From NCBI GenBank assembly GCA_041879295.1, contig CP047152.1, positions 3,415,501-3,479,500 of the forward strand: a stretch of DNA of 64,000 nt, written 5' to 3'. Below are positions 48,604 to 56,447 of the stretch, in pieces. The notes beneath the pieces were generated by a model. The model searched no databases, was not told the origin of the DNA, and was given only the letters and a program-made list of their open reading frames with translations. The stretch's first letter is position 1. Every line of letters starts with the position of its first letter. A program made the translations under genes and the position numbers. The DNA comes from Pseudomonas putida. Lineage in GTDB: Bacteria > Pseudomonadota > Gammaproteobacteria > Pseudomonadales > Pseudomonadaceae.

Positions 48604-49986
48604 TTAGAGCTTGCCGACCAACCGAGCGGTGCGGTCCACGGCAATGCGGGTTTTCTCTACCAGCTCATCCAGCTCGCTGTGGTTGGCGATCAAGGCCGGG
48701 GCCATGATCATTCGGCCCAAGGTCGAGCGTATGATCACCCCTTCCTCGAAACCAAAGGTGCGGCACTGCCAGGCCAAGTCGTTCTCGTTGGCAAAGCGCT
48801 TGCGCGTCGGCTTGTGCTCGGCGAACTGCAGCGCCGCCACCAGCCCGGCCCCTTGCACCTGGCCGATCAATGGGTGATCGGCAAACACTTCCCGCAGAAT
48901 GCGCTGCAGGTACGGCCCCGTGTCGTCCTTCACCTGGCGCACGATGCCTTCGTCACGCAGCGCCTTCAGGTTGGCGATGGCCACTGCCGCCGCCACCGGG
49001 TGGCCGGAATAGGTCAGGCCGTGGGCAAAGACCCCGCCGCGCTCTACCAATGCCTCGGCTATGCGTTTGCTCAGCACCAGGCCCCCCATGGGCACATAGC
49101 CGCTGGTCAGGCCCTTGGCAATCGACAGGGTGTCGGGCTCGAAGCCGAAGTATTCATGGGCGAACCATTCGCCGGTGCGACCAAAGCCACCGATCACCTC
49201 ATCGGCGCACAGCAGCACGTCGTACTGGCGGCAGATACGCTGGATTTCCGGCCAGTAGCTTTCAGGCGGGAAGATCATGCCGCCCGCCCCCTGGAAGGGT
49301 TCGGCAATGAAGCCGGCAACGTTTTCGGCACCCAGCTCGAGGATCTTTTCCTCCAGTTGCAGGGCGCAGCGGCGGCCGAACTCGGCCGGGGTCAGTTCAC
49401 CGCCCTCGGCGTACCAGTAGGGTTCGTCGATGTGTGCCACATCCGGAATCAACCCGCCCATGTCGTGCATGAACTTCATGCCGCCCAGCGCCGTGGCCGC
49501 CAGGGTCGAGCCGTGGTAGCCGTTCCAGCGGCCGATCATGATTTTCTTGCTTGGCTGGTCAACCACCTGCCAGTAGCGGCGTACGGTGCGGATCAGTACC
49601 TCGTTGGCCTCGGAGCCAGAGTTGGTGTAGATCGCGTGGCTGTAGTGCCCCGGCAGCAGGCTGAACAGCAACTCGGACAGTTCGATCACCGCCGGGTGGG
49701 TGGTGTGGAAGAACATGTTGTAGTAGGCCAACTGATCCATCTGCGTGGCCGCAGCGGCCGTCAGGTCACGGCGGCCATAACCGAGCTGGGTGCACCACAG
49801 GCCGGACATGCCATCCAGGTAGCGCTTGCCCTCACTGTCCCACAGGTGCAGGCGTTCGCCACCGACGATCACCCGCGGCCCTTCGGCGTTCAGCGCCTTC
49901 TGGTCGAGGAAGGCATGAATGTGGTGGGCTGCATCGGCTGCCTGGTAGTCACGGGTCTGGCGTTGCGGGGCGAAAGGCGCGTTCAT
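48604..49986 (-). CDS. class III aminotransferase (SpuC/putrescine-pyruvate type)
   Basis: 460-aa PLP enzyme. Conserved features: DSEGKRYLDGMSGLWCTQLGYG, the aromatic substrate pocket YYNMFFHTTHP, GSEANEVLIRTVRRYW, the aspartate in VLLCADEVIGGFGRTG and the PLP lysine in SIAKGLTSGY. The length and start resemble putrescine or diamine:pyruvate aminotransferases of Pseudomonas, which give aminobutyraldehyde for the neighbouring dehydrogenase. A taurine or beta-alanine type transaminase is an alternative. It lies 42 bp after the LuxR regulator gene. Confidence 0.85.
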   Translation of the reverse strand: MNAPFAPQRQTRDYQAADAAHHIHAFLDQKALNAEGPRVIVGGERLHLWDSEGKRYLDGMSGLWCTQLGYGRRDLTAAAATQMDQLAYYNMFFHTTHPAVIELSELLFSLLPGHYSHAIYTNSGSEANEVLIRTVRRYWQVVDQPSKKIMIGRWNGYHGSTLAATALGGMKFMHDMGGLIPDVAHIDEPYWYAEGGELTPAEFGRRCALQLEEKILELGAENVAGFIAEPFQGAGGMIFPPESYWPEIQRICRQYDVLLCADEVIGGFGRTGEWFAHEYFGFEPDTLSIAKGLTSGYVPMGGLVLSKRIAEALVERGGVFAHGLTYSGHPVAAAVAIANLKALRDEGIVRQVKDDTGPYLQRILREVFADHPLIGQVQGAGLVAALQFAEHKPTRKRFANENDLAWQCRTFGFEEGVIIRSTLGRMIMAPALIANHSELDELVEKTRIAVDRTARLVGKL

Positions 49987-50028
49987 TGTTGGTTTTCCTT
50001 TGCGGTGGGGTTGCAGGGCGGCTGGCGT

Positions 50029-50871
50029 TCAGCGCAGCTTGCCCATGTAGCTTTCCAGCGGGTCCTTGCCCAGCACGCCCTGGGCATTGGCCAGTGCATC
50101 GATGAACAGGGAGAACAGTTCGGACTGGGTGCCGATGTCGAGCTTGGCGTAGACGTTCTTGCGGTGCGACTTGATGGTGTCCTCCGACACGCCCAGCCGC
50201 TCGGCCAGCGACTTGGTCGAGTGGCCACGCAGGATCAGCTGGGCGATACGGCATTCACGCTCGGTCAACAGCGAGCTGCCGAAGTTGTTCAGGGCGGCAT
50301 GGATACGTTGCTCGAGGATGTTCTCGAAGCGGCCTGCGCGGCTGTCCAGCCCGGCAAAATGCTTGCCGAGTACCGCCAGCACCCAAGGCGTGATGAGCCC
50401 GAACCGCGTGCGGCTTTGCCCATCCAGCTTGTCGGTGAAGGCCAGCGACACCGCCAGGCTTTGCCCGGGCGCCACCTGCAGGATGTAGTTGAGTTCATCC
50501 TCCAGGTGCGAGTGGCGATAGAACGATTGGTAGTACTCGCTGACCTCGAAGTGATCGGGTGCCACTTCGAACAGGCCGTAGCAGCCGGATTCGACCTGTT
50601 CCACGCAAGCACCGTAGAACGGGTCGAGCAGGTAGAAGCCCGACAGGTAGCGGCTGACATTGCCCTCGGGCTGCCAAGGCGCCTTGTCATCCTGCTCGAA
50701 CAGCGCACAGGGCATGCCGTCGTGCGGGTACAGGTACACCGTGGTCGCCTGGATCGGCCGGATCACACCCAGTGCCGCAAACAGGCTGGCGGCAAAGCCC
50801 GGCCGGCCGATCGCCTCGGTGACCTTGGCCTGGTGCTCGAACCATTGTTCTGAAAGCAGTTGATTAGTCAC
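50029..50871 (-). CDS. LuxR-family transcription regulator
   Basis: 280-aa regulator. A GTG start at 50871 is proposed because AGGC precedes it and the upstream residues are not family-like; a longer ATG frame to 50940 is possible. The N-terminal ~190 residues are a helical-beta sensor with no AHL-domain WYxxY pattern. The C-terminal helix-turn-helix is clear: LTERECRIAQLILRGHSTKSLAERLGVSEDTIKSHRKNVYAKL (about residues 205-250). It lies upstream of the aminotransferase on the same strand and is divergent from the APC permease, so it likely responds to an amine and controls both sides. Confidence 0.85.
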   Translation of the reverse strand: MTNQLLSEQWFEHQAKVTEAIGRPGFAASLFAALGVIRPIQATTVYLYPHDGMPCALFEQDDKAPWQPEGNVSRYLSGFYLLDPFYGACVEQVESGCYGLFEVAPDHFEVSEYYQSFYRHSHLEDELNYILQVAPGQSLAVSLAFTDKLDGQSRTRFGLITPWVLAVLGKHFAGLDSRAGRFENILEQRIHAALNNFGSSLLTERECRIAQLILRGHSTKSLAERLGVSEDTIKSHRKNVYAKLDIGTQSELFSLFIDALANAQGVLGKDPLESYMGKLR

Positions 50872-50953
50872 TGTGGGCCTGCCGTTTCTTTTCAGTGGCA
50901 CCGCCGCCAGTGCGGTGCGTCGTTGAGCAGATACTCCCACGGCGCTGCTGGCA

Positions 50954-51019
50954 CCGGAATCACCCTTTGGGGTGAGCCGGGCAAGGGCAGTGGCCGCTCA
51001 CCCCAAAGGGTGATTCCGG
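50954..51019. repeat. perfect 24-bp inverted repeat with 18-nt loop
   Basis: Left arm 50954-50977 and right arm 50996-51019 are exact inverted copies (they begin CCGGAATCACC and end GGTGATTCCGG). It sits in the divergent region between the LuxR regulator and the APC permease. It does not resemble the REP core at 5159 or 48490. It could be an extended operator, a transcript hairpin or a small mobile palindrome. Confidence 0.75.
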
Positions 51020-51153
51020 GTACCTGCAGGGTGTGGGAGCATCGACCTGCCCCAGCGCTGCGAGCTTTCCGCTCGACCTCCTTGCACAACACCCAACGGT
51101 TGCGAGCCCGCTCGCCTGCCGCGGTGTCCTGCATCCCTTTTCAGGAGTTAGCA

Positions 51154-52536
51154 ATGCATACAACAACAAGTACAGCCCATAGCCCCGCCCCGCATGCACC
51201 CTCGCAACCCGGCACCAGCACAGGCCGCTTCCGCAAGTCCATGAGCATGACCGCCCTGGTGCTATTTGGCCTGGCCTACATGGTGCCCCTGGCCGTATTC
51301 ACCACCTACGGGCTGGTCACCCAGATGACCAAAGGGCACCTGCCCACCGCCTACCTGCTCACGCTCGCCGCCATGCTGCTGACCGCTTACAGTTACGGCC
51401 GCATGGTCCAGGCCCATCCCTACTCCGGCTCGGTCTACACCTACACGCGCAAGGCCTTCGGCAGCCATATCGGCTTCATCACCGGTTGGACACTGCTGCT
51501 CGACTACATCTTCCTGCCGCTGCTCAGCTACCTGCTGATCGGCATCTACATGTCGGAATACTTCCCGACCATCCATGCCTGGGTGTGGGTGGCGGGCTCC
51601 ATTGCCCTGGTCACCTTCCTCAACCTGATCGGCATCGAATCGATCACCCGGGTCAACTGGATACTGGTAGTGGTGCAACTGGTGTTCATCATCGTCTTCG
51701 TCGCCCTGTCCATTCTCAAGCTCAGCGGACAGGCGGAGCCGGTGTCGCTGCTGGCCCCCTTCCACCACGAAGGCTTCAGCGTGCCGTTGATCCTGACCGG
51801 CGCCGCCGTACTGTGCCTGTCGTTCCTCGGTTTCGATGCGGTATCGACCATGGCTGAGGAAACCAGCAACCCGACCTACCGCATTCCCGTGGCGATTCTT
51901 GCGGTGTCGTTGATCGGCGGGCTGCTGTTTCTGGTGGTGTCTTACTGCGCACAGATGGTGTTCCCCGACTGGGGCAGCTTCGCCGACCCGGATTCGGCCT
52001 CGGTGGACGTGATGCGCCGGGTGGGCGGCGAGCTGCTGGTAACCGCCTTCACCGCGACCTACGTGGCCGGCTGCTTTGCCTCGGCCATGGTGTCCCAAGC
52101 CAGCGTGTCGCGCGTACTGTTCGCCATGGGCCGTGACGGCGCATTGCCGCGGGCATTCGGCCAGCTGGTGACGAAAAAGCGCGTGCCGGCCACTGCCATC
52201 CTGGTGGTCAGCCTGCTGTCGCTGATCGCCCTGGTGATCACCCTGGATACCGTGGCCAACATGATCAGCTTTGGTGCACTGTTCGCCTTCTCGGCGGTGA
52301 ACCTGGCGGTGGTCAAGCACTACCTGGTCGACCAGAAACTGCGCGGTTGCCGCAACGGCCTGCTGTACGGCGTAATTCCCGGGCTGGGCTTTATCAGCAC
52401 GCTGTGGCTATGGAGCAGCCTGACCAGCCTGTCGTTCACCATCGGTCTGTGCTGGATGGGCATGGGCCTGTTGGTGCTACTGGGGCTGACCCGCGCGTTG
52501 CGCGTGAAGCTGCCAGAGCTGCAGATGGCCGAGTGA
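51154..52536 (+). CDS. APC-superfamily amino acid/amine permease
   Basis: 460-aa inner-membrane transporter with 12 TM segments. The TM1 core SMTALVLFGLAYMVPLAVFTTYG and YPYSGSVYTYTRKAFGSHIGF-like loop (HPYSGSVYTYTRKAF) plus FLGFDAVSTMAEETSNPTYRIP in TM6-7 identify the APC family (PuuP-like putrescine or amino-acid importers). CAGGAGTTAGC precedes the ATG. It is divergent from LuxR, aminotransferase and aldehyde dehydrogenase genes, so it may import the amine they degrade. Confidence 0.85.
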   Translation: MHTTTSTAHSPAPHAPSQPGTSTGRFRKSMSMTALVLFGLAYMVPLAVFTTYGLVTQMTKGHLPTAYLLTLAAMLLTAYSYGRMVQAHPYSGSVYTYTRKAFGSHIGFITGWTLLLDYIFLPLLSYLLIGIYMSEYFPTIHAWVWVAGSIALVTFLNLIGIESITRVNWILVVVQLVFIIVFVALSILKLSGQAEPVSLLAPFHHEGFSVPLILTGAAVLCLSFLGFDAVSTMAEETSNPTYRIPVAILAVSLIGGLLFLVVSYCAQMVFPDWGSFADPDSASVDVMRRVGGELLVTAFTATYVAGCFASAMVSQASVSRVLFAMGRDGALPRAFGQLVTKKRVPATAILVVSLLSLIALVITLDTVANMISFGALFAFSAVNLAVVKHYLVDQKLRGCRNGLLYGVIPGLGFISTLWLWSSLTSLSFTIGLCWMGMGLLVLLGLTRALRVKLPELQMAE

Positions 52537-52630
52537 CACCTGAAGACTTGCGCGCCTTTGCCTCGCGGGAACCGGTGCTGGAACGCAAGGCCGGGCGCCG
52601 AGGCGGTGCGCGCATTCATGGGTTTAACCT

Positions 52631-52672
52631 GTGCCGGCCGCTTCGCGGTCTTACCTGCTGAGAGGCCGGCAC
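52631..52672. repeat. REP-like hairpin after the APC permease
   Basis: GTGCCGGCC (52631-52639) and GGCCGGCAC (52664-52672) form a 9-bp stem; the interior contains GCTTCGCGGT, reminiscent of the REP core. Located between the permease and the 8-oxoguanine deaminase gene; may act as a weak terminator. Confidence 0.5.
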
Positions 52673-52771
52673 TGGTGCTCCGGGCTGTATACAATCAGCA
52701 AAAAGCTTGCTTACAATACCTAGCGCCTATGACATCGGTAATCGCCGATGCGTATTGCGCAGGCTTGCACC

Positions 52772-54145
52772 ATGTCATCTACAAACCCTGTAAAAACGCT
52801 ACTCGTCAAAAACGCCGCGCTGCTGGTCACCATGGACGGCGAGCGCCGCGAGATCAAGAACGGCGGCCTGTTCATCGAAGACAACCTGATCAGGCAAGTC
52901 GGCCCCAGCGATACCCTCCCGCAGCACGCCGACGTGGTTCTGGAGATGGCCGGCAAAGTGGTCATCCCAGGGCTGGTCAACACCCACCACCACATGTACC
53001 AGAGCCTCACCCGCGTGGTACCGGCAGCTCAGGACGGCGAGCTGTTCAACTGGTTGACCAACCTGTACCCGATCTGGGCGCGCCTGACCCCCGAGATGAT
53101 CGCGGTGTCGACCCAGACCGCCATGGCCGAGCTGATTCTCTCCGGCTGCACCACCTCCAGCGACCACCTGTATATCTACCCCAACGGTTGCAAGCTCGAC
53201 GACAGCATCCACGCGGCTGCCGAGATCGGCATGCGCTTCCACGCCGCGCGCGGCAGCATGAGCGTGGGCCAGAGCCAAGGCGGCCTGCCACCTGACTCGG
53301 TGGTGGAAAAGGAAGCCGACATCCTCAAGGAGTCGCAACGTCTGATTGAGGACTACCACGATGCCAGCCACGGCTCGATGCGCCGCATTGTGGTCGCGCC
53401 ATGCTCGCCGTTCTCGGTCAGCCGCGATCTGATGCGCGAAGCTGCCGTGCTGGCGCGCCAGTATGGGGTGTCGCTGCACACCCACCTGGCCGAGAACGTC
53501 AACGACATCGCCTACAGCCGCGAGAAGTTCGGCATGACCCCTGCCGAGTACGCCGAAGACCTTGGCTGGGTCGGCCACGATGTATGGCATGCCCACTGCG
53601 TGCAGCTCGACCAGCACGGCATCGAGCTGTTCGCCCGCACCGGCACCGGCGTGGCCCACTGCCCATGCTCGAACATGCGACTGGCCTCGGGCATCGCCCC
53701 GGTGCGCAAGATGCGCGACCATGGCGTACCGGTGGGCCTTGGGGTCGACGGCTCGGCCTCCAACGACGGCGCCAGCATGATCGGCGAAGTGCGCCAGGCC
53801 CTGCTACTGCAACGGGTGGGCTTCGGCCCTGACGCGATGACTGCACGCGAAGCACTGGAGATTGCCACCCTGGGTGGTGCGAAAGTGCTCAACCGCAATG
53901 ATATCGGCGCCCTGGCCCCTGGCATGGTCGCCGATTTCGTCGCCTTCGACCTGGGCCATGTGGCGTATGCCGGCGGCCACCACGACCCATTGGCAGCACT
54001 GGTGTTCTGCACCCCGACCCAGGTGCATACCAGCGTGATCAACGGCCGCATCGTGGTGAAAGACGGCCAGCTGACCACTGTCGACCTGCCGCGCGTACTG
54101 GAGCGCCACAACCAGCTGGCACATCAGTTGGTCAGTGGCACTTGA
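52772..54145 (+). CDS. 8-oxoguanine deaminase-type amidohydrolase
   Basis: 457-aa amidohydrolase. Metal and active-site residues: NTHHHMYQS (HxH), the triad region ISLHTHLAEN-like VSLHTHLAEN, HAHCV and LGVDGSASNDGASM. The pattern GLVNTHHH, SDHLYIYPNG and GSMSVGQSQGGLPP is diagnostic for the bacterial enzyme that deaminates 8-oxoguanine to urate; triazine hydrolases and guanine deaminase are more distant. The start MSSTNPV is preferred, since AGG lies just before; a further ATG at 52748 lacks a site. Cytoplasmic. Confidence 0.85.
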   Translation: MSSTNPVKTLLVKNAALLVTMDGERREIKNGGLFIEDNLIRQVGPSDTLPQHADVVLEMAGKVVIPGLVNTHHHMYQSLTRVVPAAQDGELFNWLTNLYPIWARLTPEMIAVSTQTAMAELILSGCTTSSDHLYIYPNGCKLDDSIHAAAEIGMRFHAARGSMSVGQSQGGLPPDSVVEKEADILKESQRLIEDYHDASHGSMRRIVVAPCSPFSVSRDLMREAAVLARQYGVSLHTHLAENVNDIAYSREKFGMTPAEYAEDLGWVGHDVWHAHCVQLDQHGIELFARTGTGVAHCPCSNMRLASGIAPVRKMRDHGVPVGLGVDGSASNDGASMIGEVRQALLLQRVGFGPDAMTAREALEIATLGGAKVLNRNDIGALAPGMVADFVAFDLGHVAYAGGHHDPLAALVFCTPTQVHTSVINGRIVVKDGQLTTVDLPRVLERHNQLAHQLVSGT

Positions 54146-54188
54146 TGCCAGGCATCAGCTCGGCATCGCTGGGTTGAATGAAGGTAGT

Positions 54189-54210
54189 GCGCAGCCCTTT
54201 TGGGCTGCGC
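54189..54210. terminator. hairpin between convergent genes
   Basis: GCGCAGCCC and GGGCTGCGC form a 9-bp stem around a TTTT loop between the 8-oxoguanine deaminase and the convergent GNAT gene. A likely bidirectional terminator although no long T-run follows. Confidence 0.6.
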
Positions 54211-54232
54211 TGTCACGCAGCGAGATGTCCAC

Positions 54233-54724
54233 TCAAAGGTCCATGACCATCTCATGCCAGGCCATGCCGCCGTGTTCCGACGGTGACGGTTTCACGTACT
54301 GGTAGCCCAGTTTCTGGTACAGGGCCACATGCTGCTCCTTGCACATCAGGTGAATGGCCTGCTTGCCCGCCGCGTGCATGCGTCCAATGAATTCGTTCAT
54401 CAACACTTTGGCGTAGCCTTTGCCCTGGTGGGCCGGGTCTACAACCACCGACATGATCACCACGTTCGCTGCCGCCGGGTCATGGCCGACCAGCTCTTTG
54501 AATGCCTCGTCGGACATCACGACCTCGTGGGCGCAACCACTGTTGATGAAACCAACGATCTCGCCGTCACTTTCCAGCACCAGGAAGCCTTGTGGGTACT
54601 GCGTGATACGCGTGCGGATTTTCTCCAGCGTGGCTGCCTCATCCCCTTCATAGGCGCCAATTTCGATGGCGTAGCAACGCTCGGCATCTGCGGGGACGGG
54701 GGTGCGAAACTGGAGGGCGCTCAT
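54233..54724 (-). CDS. GNAT-family N-acetyltransferase
   Basis: 163-aa acetyltransferase. The acetyl-CoA loop VVVDPAHQGKGYAKVLM (Q-x-x-G-x-A type) and the C-terminal HVALYQKLGYQYV are standard. The region YAIEIGAYEGDEAA resembles the arylalkylamine/serotonin N-acetyltransferase subgroup. The start MSALQFRTP is chosen since AAGGA lies 9 nt upstream. The substrate is unknown; a small amine is likely. The promoter region is shared with the divergent heme oxygenase gene. Confidence 0.83.
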   Translation of the reverse strand: MSALQFRTPVPADAERCYAIEIGAYEGDEAATLEKIRTRITQYPQGFLVLESDGEIVGFINSGCAHEVVMSDEAFKELVGHDPAAANVVIMSVVVDPAHQGKGYAKVLMNEFIGRMHAAGKQAIHLMCKEQHVALYQKLGYQYVKPSPSEHGGMAWHEMVMDL

Positions 54725-54818
54725 GGCAAGTATCCTTGGCAATGGTAAAGGCAGCCGCCATGATAAATGAGCATCGTCCTTGCGCTCCATCATTGCGAAC
54801 TCGCCCAGGTCGGGCGTG

Positions 54819-54853
54819 TGATGCTTGCTGCTTGCCAAGGACGGCAAGCATCA
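54819..54853. promoter_or_regulatory. 10-bp dyad in the GNAT/heme oxygenase divergent region
   Basis: TGATGCTTGC (54819-54828) and GCAAGCATCA (54844-54853) are a perfect inverted repeat with a 15-nt spacer that itself holds CTTGCC/GGCAAG. It lies between two divergent starts, so it is a candidate operator or 5'-UTR structure of the heme oxygenase transcript. Confidence 0.5.
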
Positions 54854-54886
54854 TGGGAGCCTTGCTCTATTGCCACGGATACGCCG

Positions 54887-55477
54887 ATGACCGCTGTAAC
54901 TTCCCCCACCACCGAACCAAGCCGCTGCAAACGCCTGAAAGCGGCCAGCAGCAGGGATCATGACAGCGTTGATCAACTGGTGATGGCAGCGCGGCCTTTC
55001 GAGAACCGCGCGCGCTATGGACGCTTCCTGCAGGTGCAGCACCGCTTTCATGGCAGCCTGCTGGCGTTGTATCAGGATGAACAGCTCAACCAGCAACTGC
55101 CTGGGCTGGCGGCGCTGTCGCGTTTCGCGGCGGTAGAGGCCGACCTGCTCGACCTGGGCCTGCCACTGCCAACGTCCCCCCAACCGGTCTGCGTCAGCTC
55201 GGCCCAGGCCCTGGGATGGCTGTATTGCAGTGAAGGTTCGAACCTGGGGGCGGCGTTTTTGTTCAGGCACACACAACGTCTTGGGCTGGATGGCGACAAG
55301 GGCGCCCGCCACCTGGCCCCCCATCCGGATGGCCGAGCGCTGCATTGGCGCGAGTTTGTCGCCAGGCTGGACAGCCTGGTGCTGGAGGAACAGGAAGAAG
55401 CAGAGGTGGTGGCAGGGGCAATTGCTGCGTTCGACAGTTATCGGGGGCATCTGCGTGAGGTATTTGCAGGCAGTTGA
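54887..55477 (+). CDS. biliverdin-producing heme oxygenase (BphO-like)
   Basis: 196-aa helical protein. The region HFHGSLLALYQDEQLNQQLPGL (as QHRFHGSLLALYQD) fits bacterial heme oxygenases, where a histidine ligates heme; the second conserved block is QALGWLYCSEGSNLGAAFLFRH, and the ending GHLREVFAGS is typical. The start MTAVTSPTTEP is taken; no strong ribosome site is visible, so an upstream frame from 54767 is a possibility. BphO is usually paired with a bacteriophytochrome gene for biliverdin supply, but none lies here. It may instead serve iron release from heme. Confidence 0.82.
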   Translation: MTAVTSPTTEPSRCKRLKAASSRDHDSVDQLVMAARPFENRARYGRFLQVQHRFHGSLLALYQDEQLNQQLPGLAALSRFAAVEADLLDLGLPLPTSPQPVCVSSAQALGWLYCSEGSNLGAAFLFRHTQRLGLDGDKGARHLAPHPDGRALHWREFVARLDSLVLEEQEEAEVVAGAIAAFDSYRGHLREVFAGS

Positions 55478-55676
55478 CTGAGCGCAATGGCACCTGTTGC
55501 GGGTACTGCCCAGCACCAACCACCCCGGCAAAGTTCTTCAAGTTGTTGCTGCAGCGAACTTTTTCTTGATTCCCTGTCTATGTGTGAGGCGCAGAAAGGT
55601 AGCGGAACGCGAGACAAGGTTCGCCCCACACCTGCTGGCCAGATGGCTCAATTGTTATCAGAGGTTGGCTACGCTC

Positions 55677-56051
55677 ATGAAAATACATGTCGCAAGGTTG
55701 GTGCTGCTCGGCCTGTTCTCGTTCGCGGCGGTGGGCACGGCATCGGCAACACAAATGAAAGCCACCGAGGCAGTTGCACCGGCCGTTCAATCACCGTTGC
55801 AACCAGCCGGCAACCCTTGGTCCAGGGTGGCCAGTGCAGCCGTTGAACAGCCGGCCACGCTGCTGGCGCATGATGACGATCGCTGGCATGGCCACCGAAG
55901 CGACTGGCGCCGCGAACAGTGGCGCCGTGAACAAGCCCGGCGGGACTGGGAGCGGCGGCGCGACTGGGAACGGCGCCGAGATTGGGAGCGCCGCCATGAG
56001 CGCGCCATGCGCCAGCGTCATCATGACGAGCATCGCTACTACCGCCGTTGA
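55677..56051 (+). CDS. exported Arg/Trp-rich repeat protein
   Basis: 124-aa protein with a Sec signal peptide (cut after about residue 24, ATQ). A short proline/alanine-rich segment follows, then a strongly basic tail from residue 67: DDDRWHGHRSDWRREQWRRE and three copies of DWERRR ending near HERAMRQRHHDEHRYYRR. Such low-complexity tails appear in small periplasmic Pseudomonas proteins of unknown role; they could bind nucleic acid, LPS or metals through histidines. An open frame reaching back to 55497 is probably untranslated leader. Confidence 0.7.
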   Translation: MKIHVARLVLLGLFSFAAVGTASATQMKATEAVAPAVQSPLQPAGNPWSRVASAAVEQPATLLAHDDDRWHGHRSDWRREQWRREQARRDWERRRDWERRRDWERRHERAMRQRHHDEHRYYRR

Positions 56052-56078
56052 AGCCCAGGCGAGCGTGCAGGCGCGGTG

Positions 56079-56234
56079 TCAGTCGGCCAGCTGGTGAGCA
56101 TCGCCCGCCGCCTCTGCCTCCATCTTCAAGCGGTCAGCCTTGCAGATGTACCTGGGCTTGCGCGGCGCCAGTTTGGCACTGGCCTTCTTGGCATGCGCCT
56201 GCAACAGTTGCTTGATCTTCTTACGACGGTTCAT
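56079..56234 (-). CDS. DUF2986 family mini-protein
   Basis: 51-aa basic cytoplasmic protein beginning MNRRKKIKQLLQAHAKKA, followed by PRKPRYICKADRLKMEAE. This matches the DUF2986 family of short lysine-rich Pseudomonas proteins. It reads on the minus strand opposite the end of the exported Arg/Trp-rich gene, whose stop is 28 bp away. No function is assigned; the basic N-terminus suggests ribosome or nucleic-acid association. Confidence 0.8.
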   Translation of the reverse strand: MNRRKKIKQLLQAHAKKASAKLAPRKPRYICKADRLKMEAEAAGDAHQLAD

Positions 56235-56447
56235 GGTCCACGGGGCCTGTCAGTACGGTTTAGCTGCCGCCATCATACCTCGGCAGCCTGGGGAAAACGC
56301 GGGCAAAGGCCAAGTTCATGCCTGCTACGGCCGCAGCAAGACACATGATTCGCCGCGTTGACGTTATTTTCACAGTCCGCAGATTAGCGTCACGCCCTTT
56401 CCGGCCACGAGCACAACCGCTGGCCGCCAAGGTACGACGAGGCATAC

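Noticed and set aside
48355..50853. 832-aa open frame on the plus strand
   Set aside because: It lies antisense to the aldehyde dehydrogenase end, the aminotransferase and the LuxR regulator, all with intact family motifs. Long antisense frames are expected in GC-rich Pseudomonas DNA.
55497..55676. N-terminal extension of the Arg/Trp-rich protein
   Set aside because: A proper signal peptide begins at 55677; the upstream part has no ribosome site and an unusual composition.
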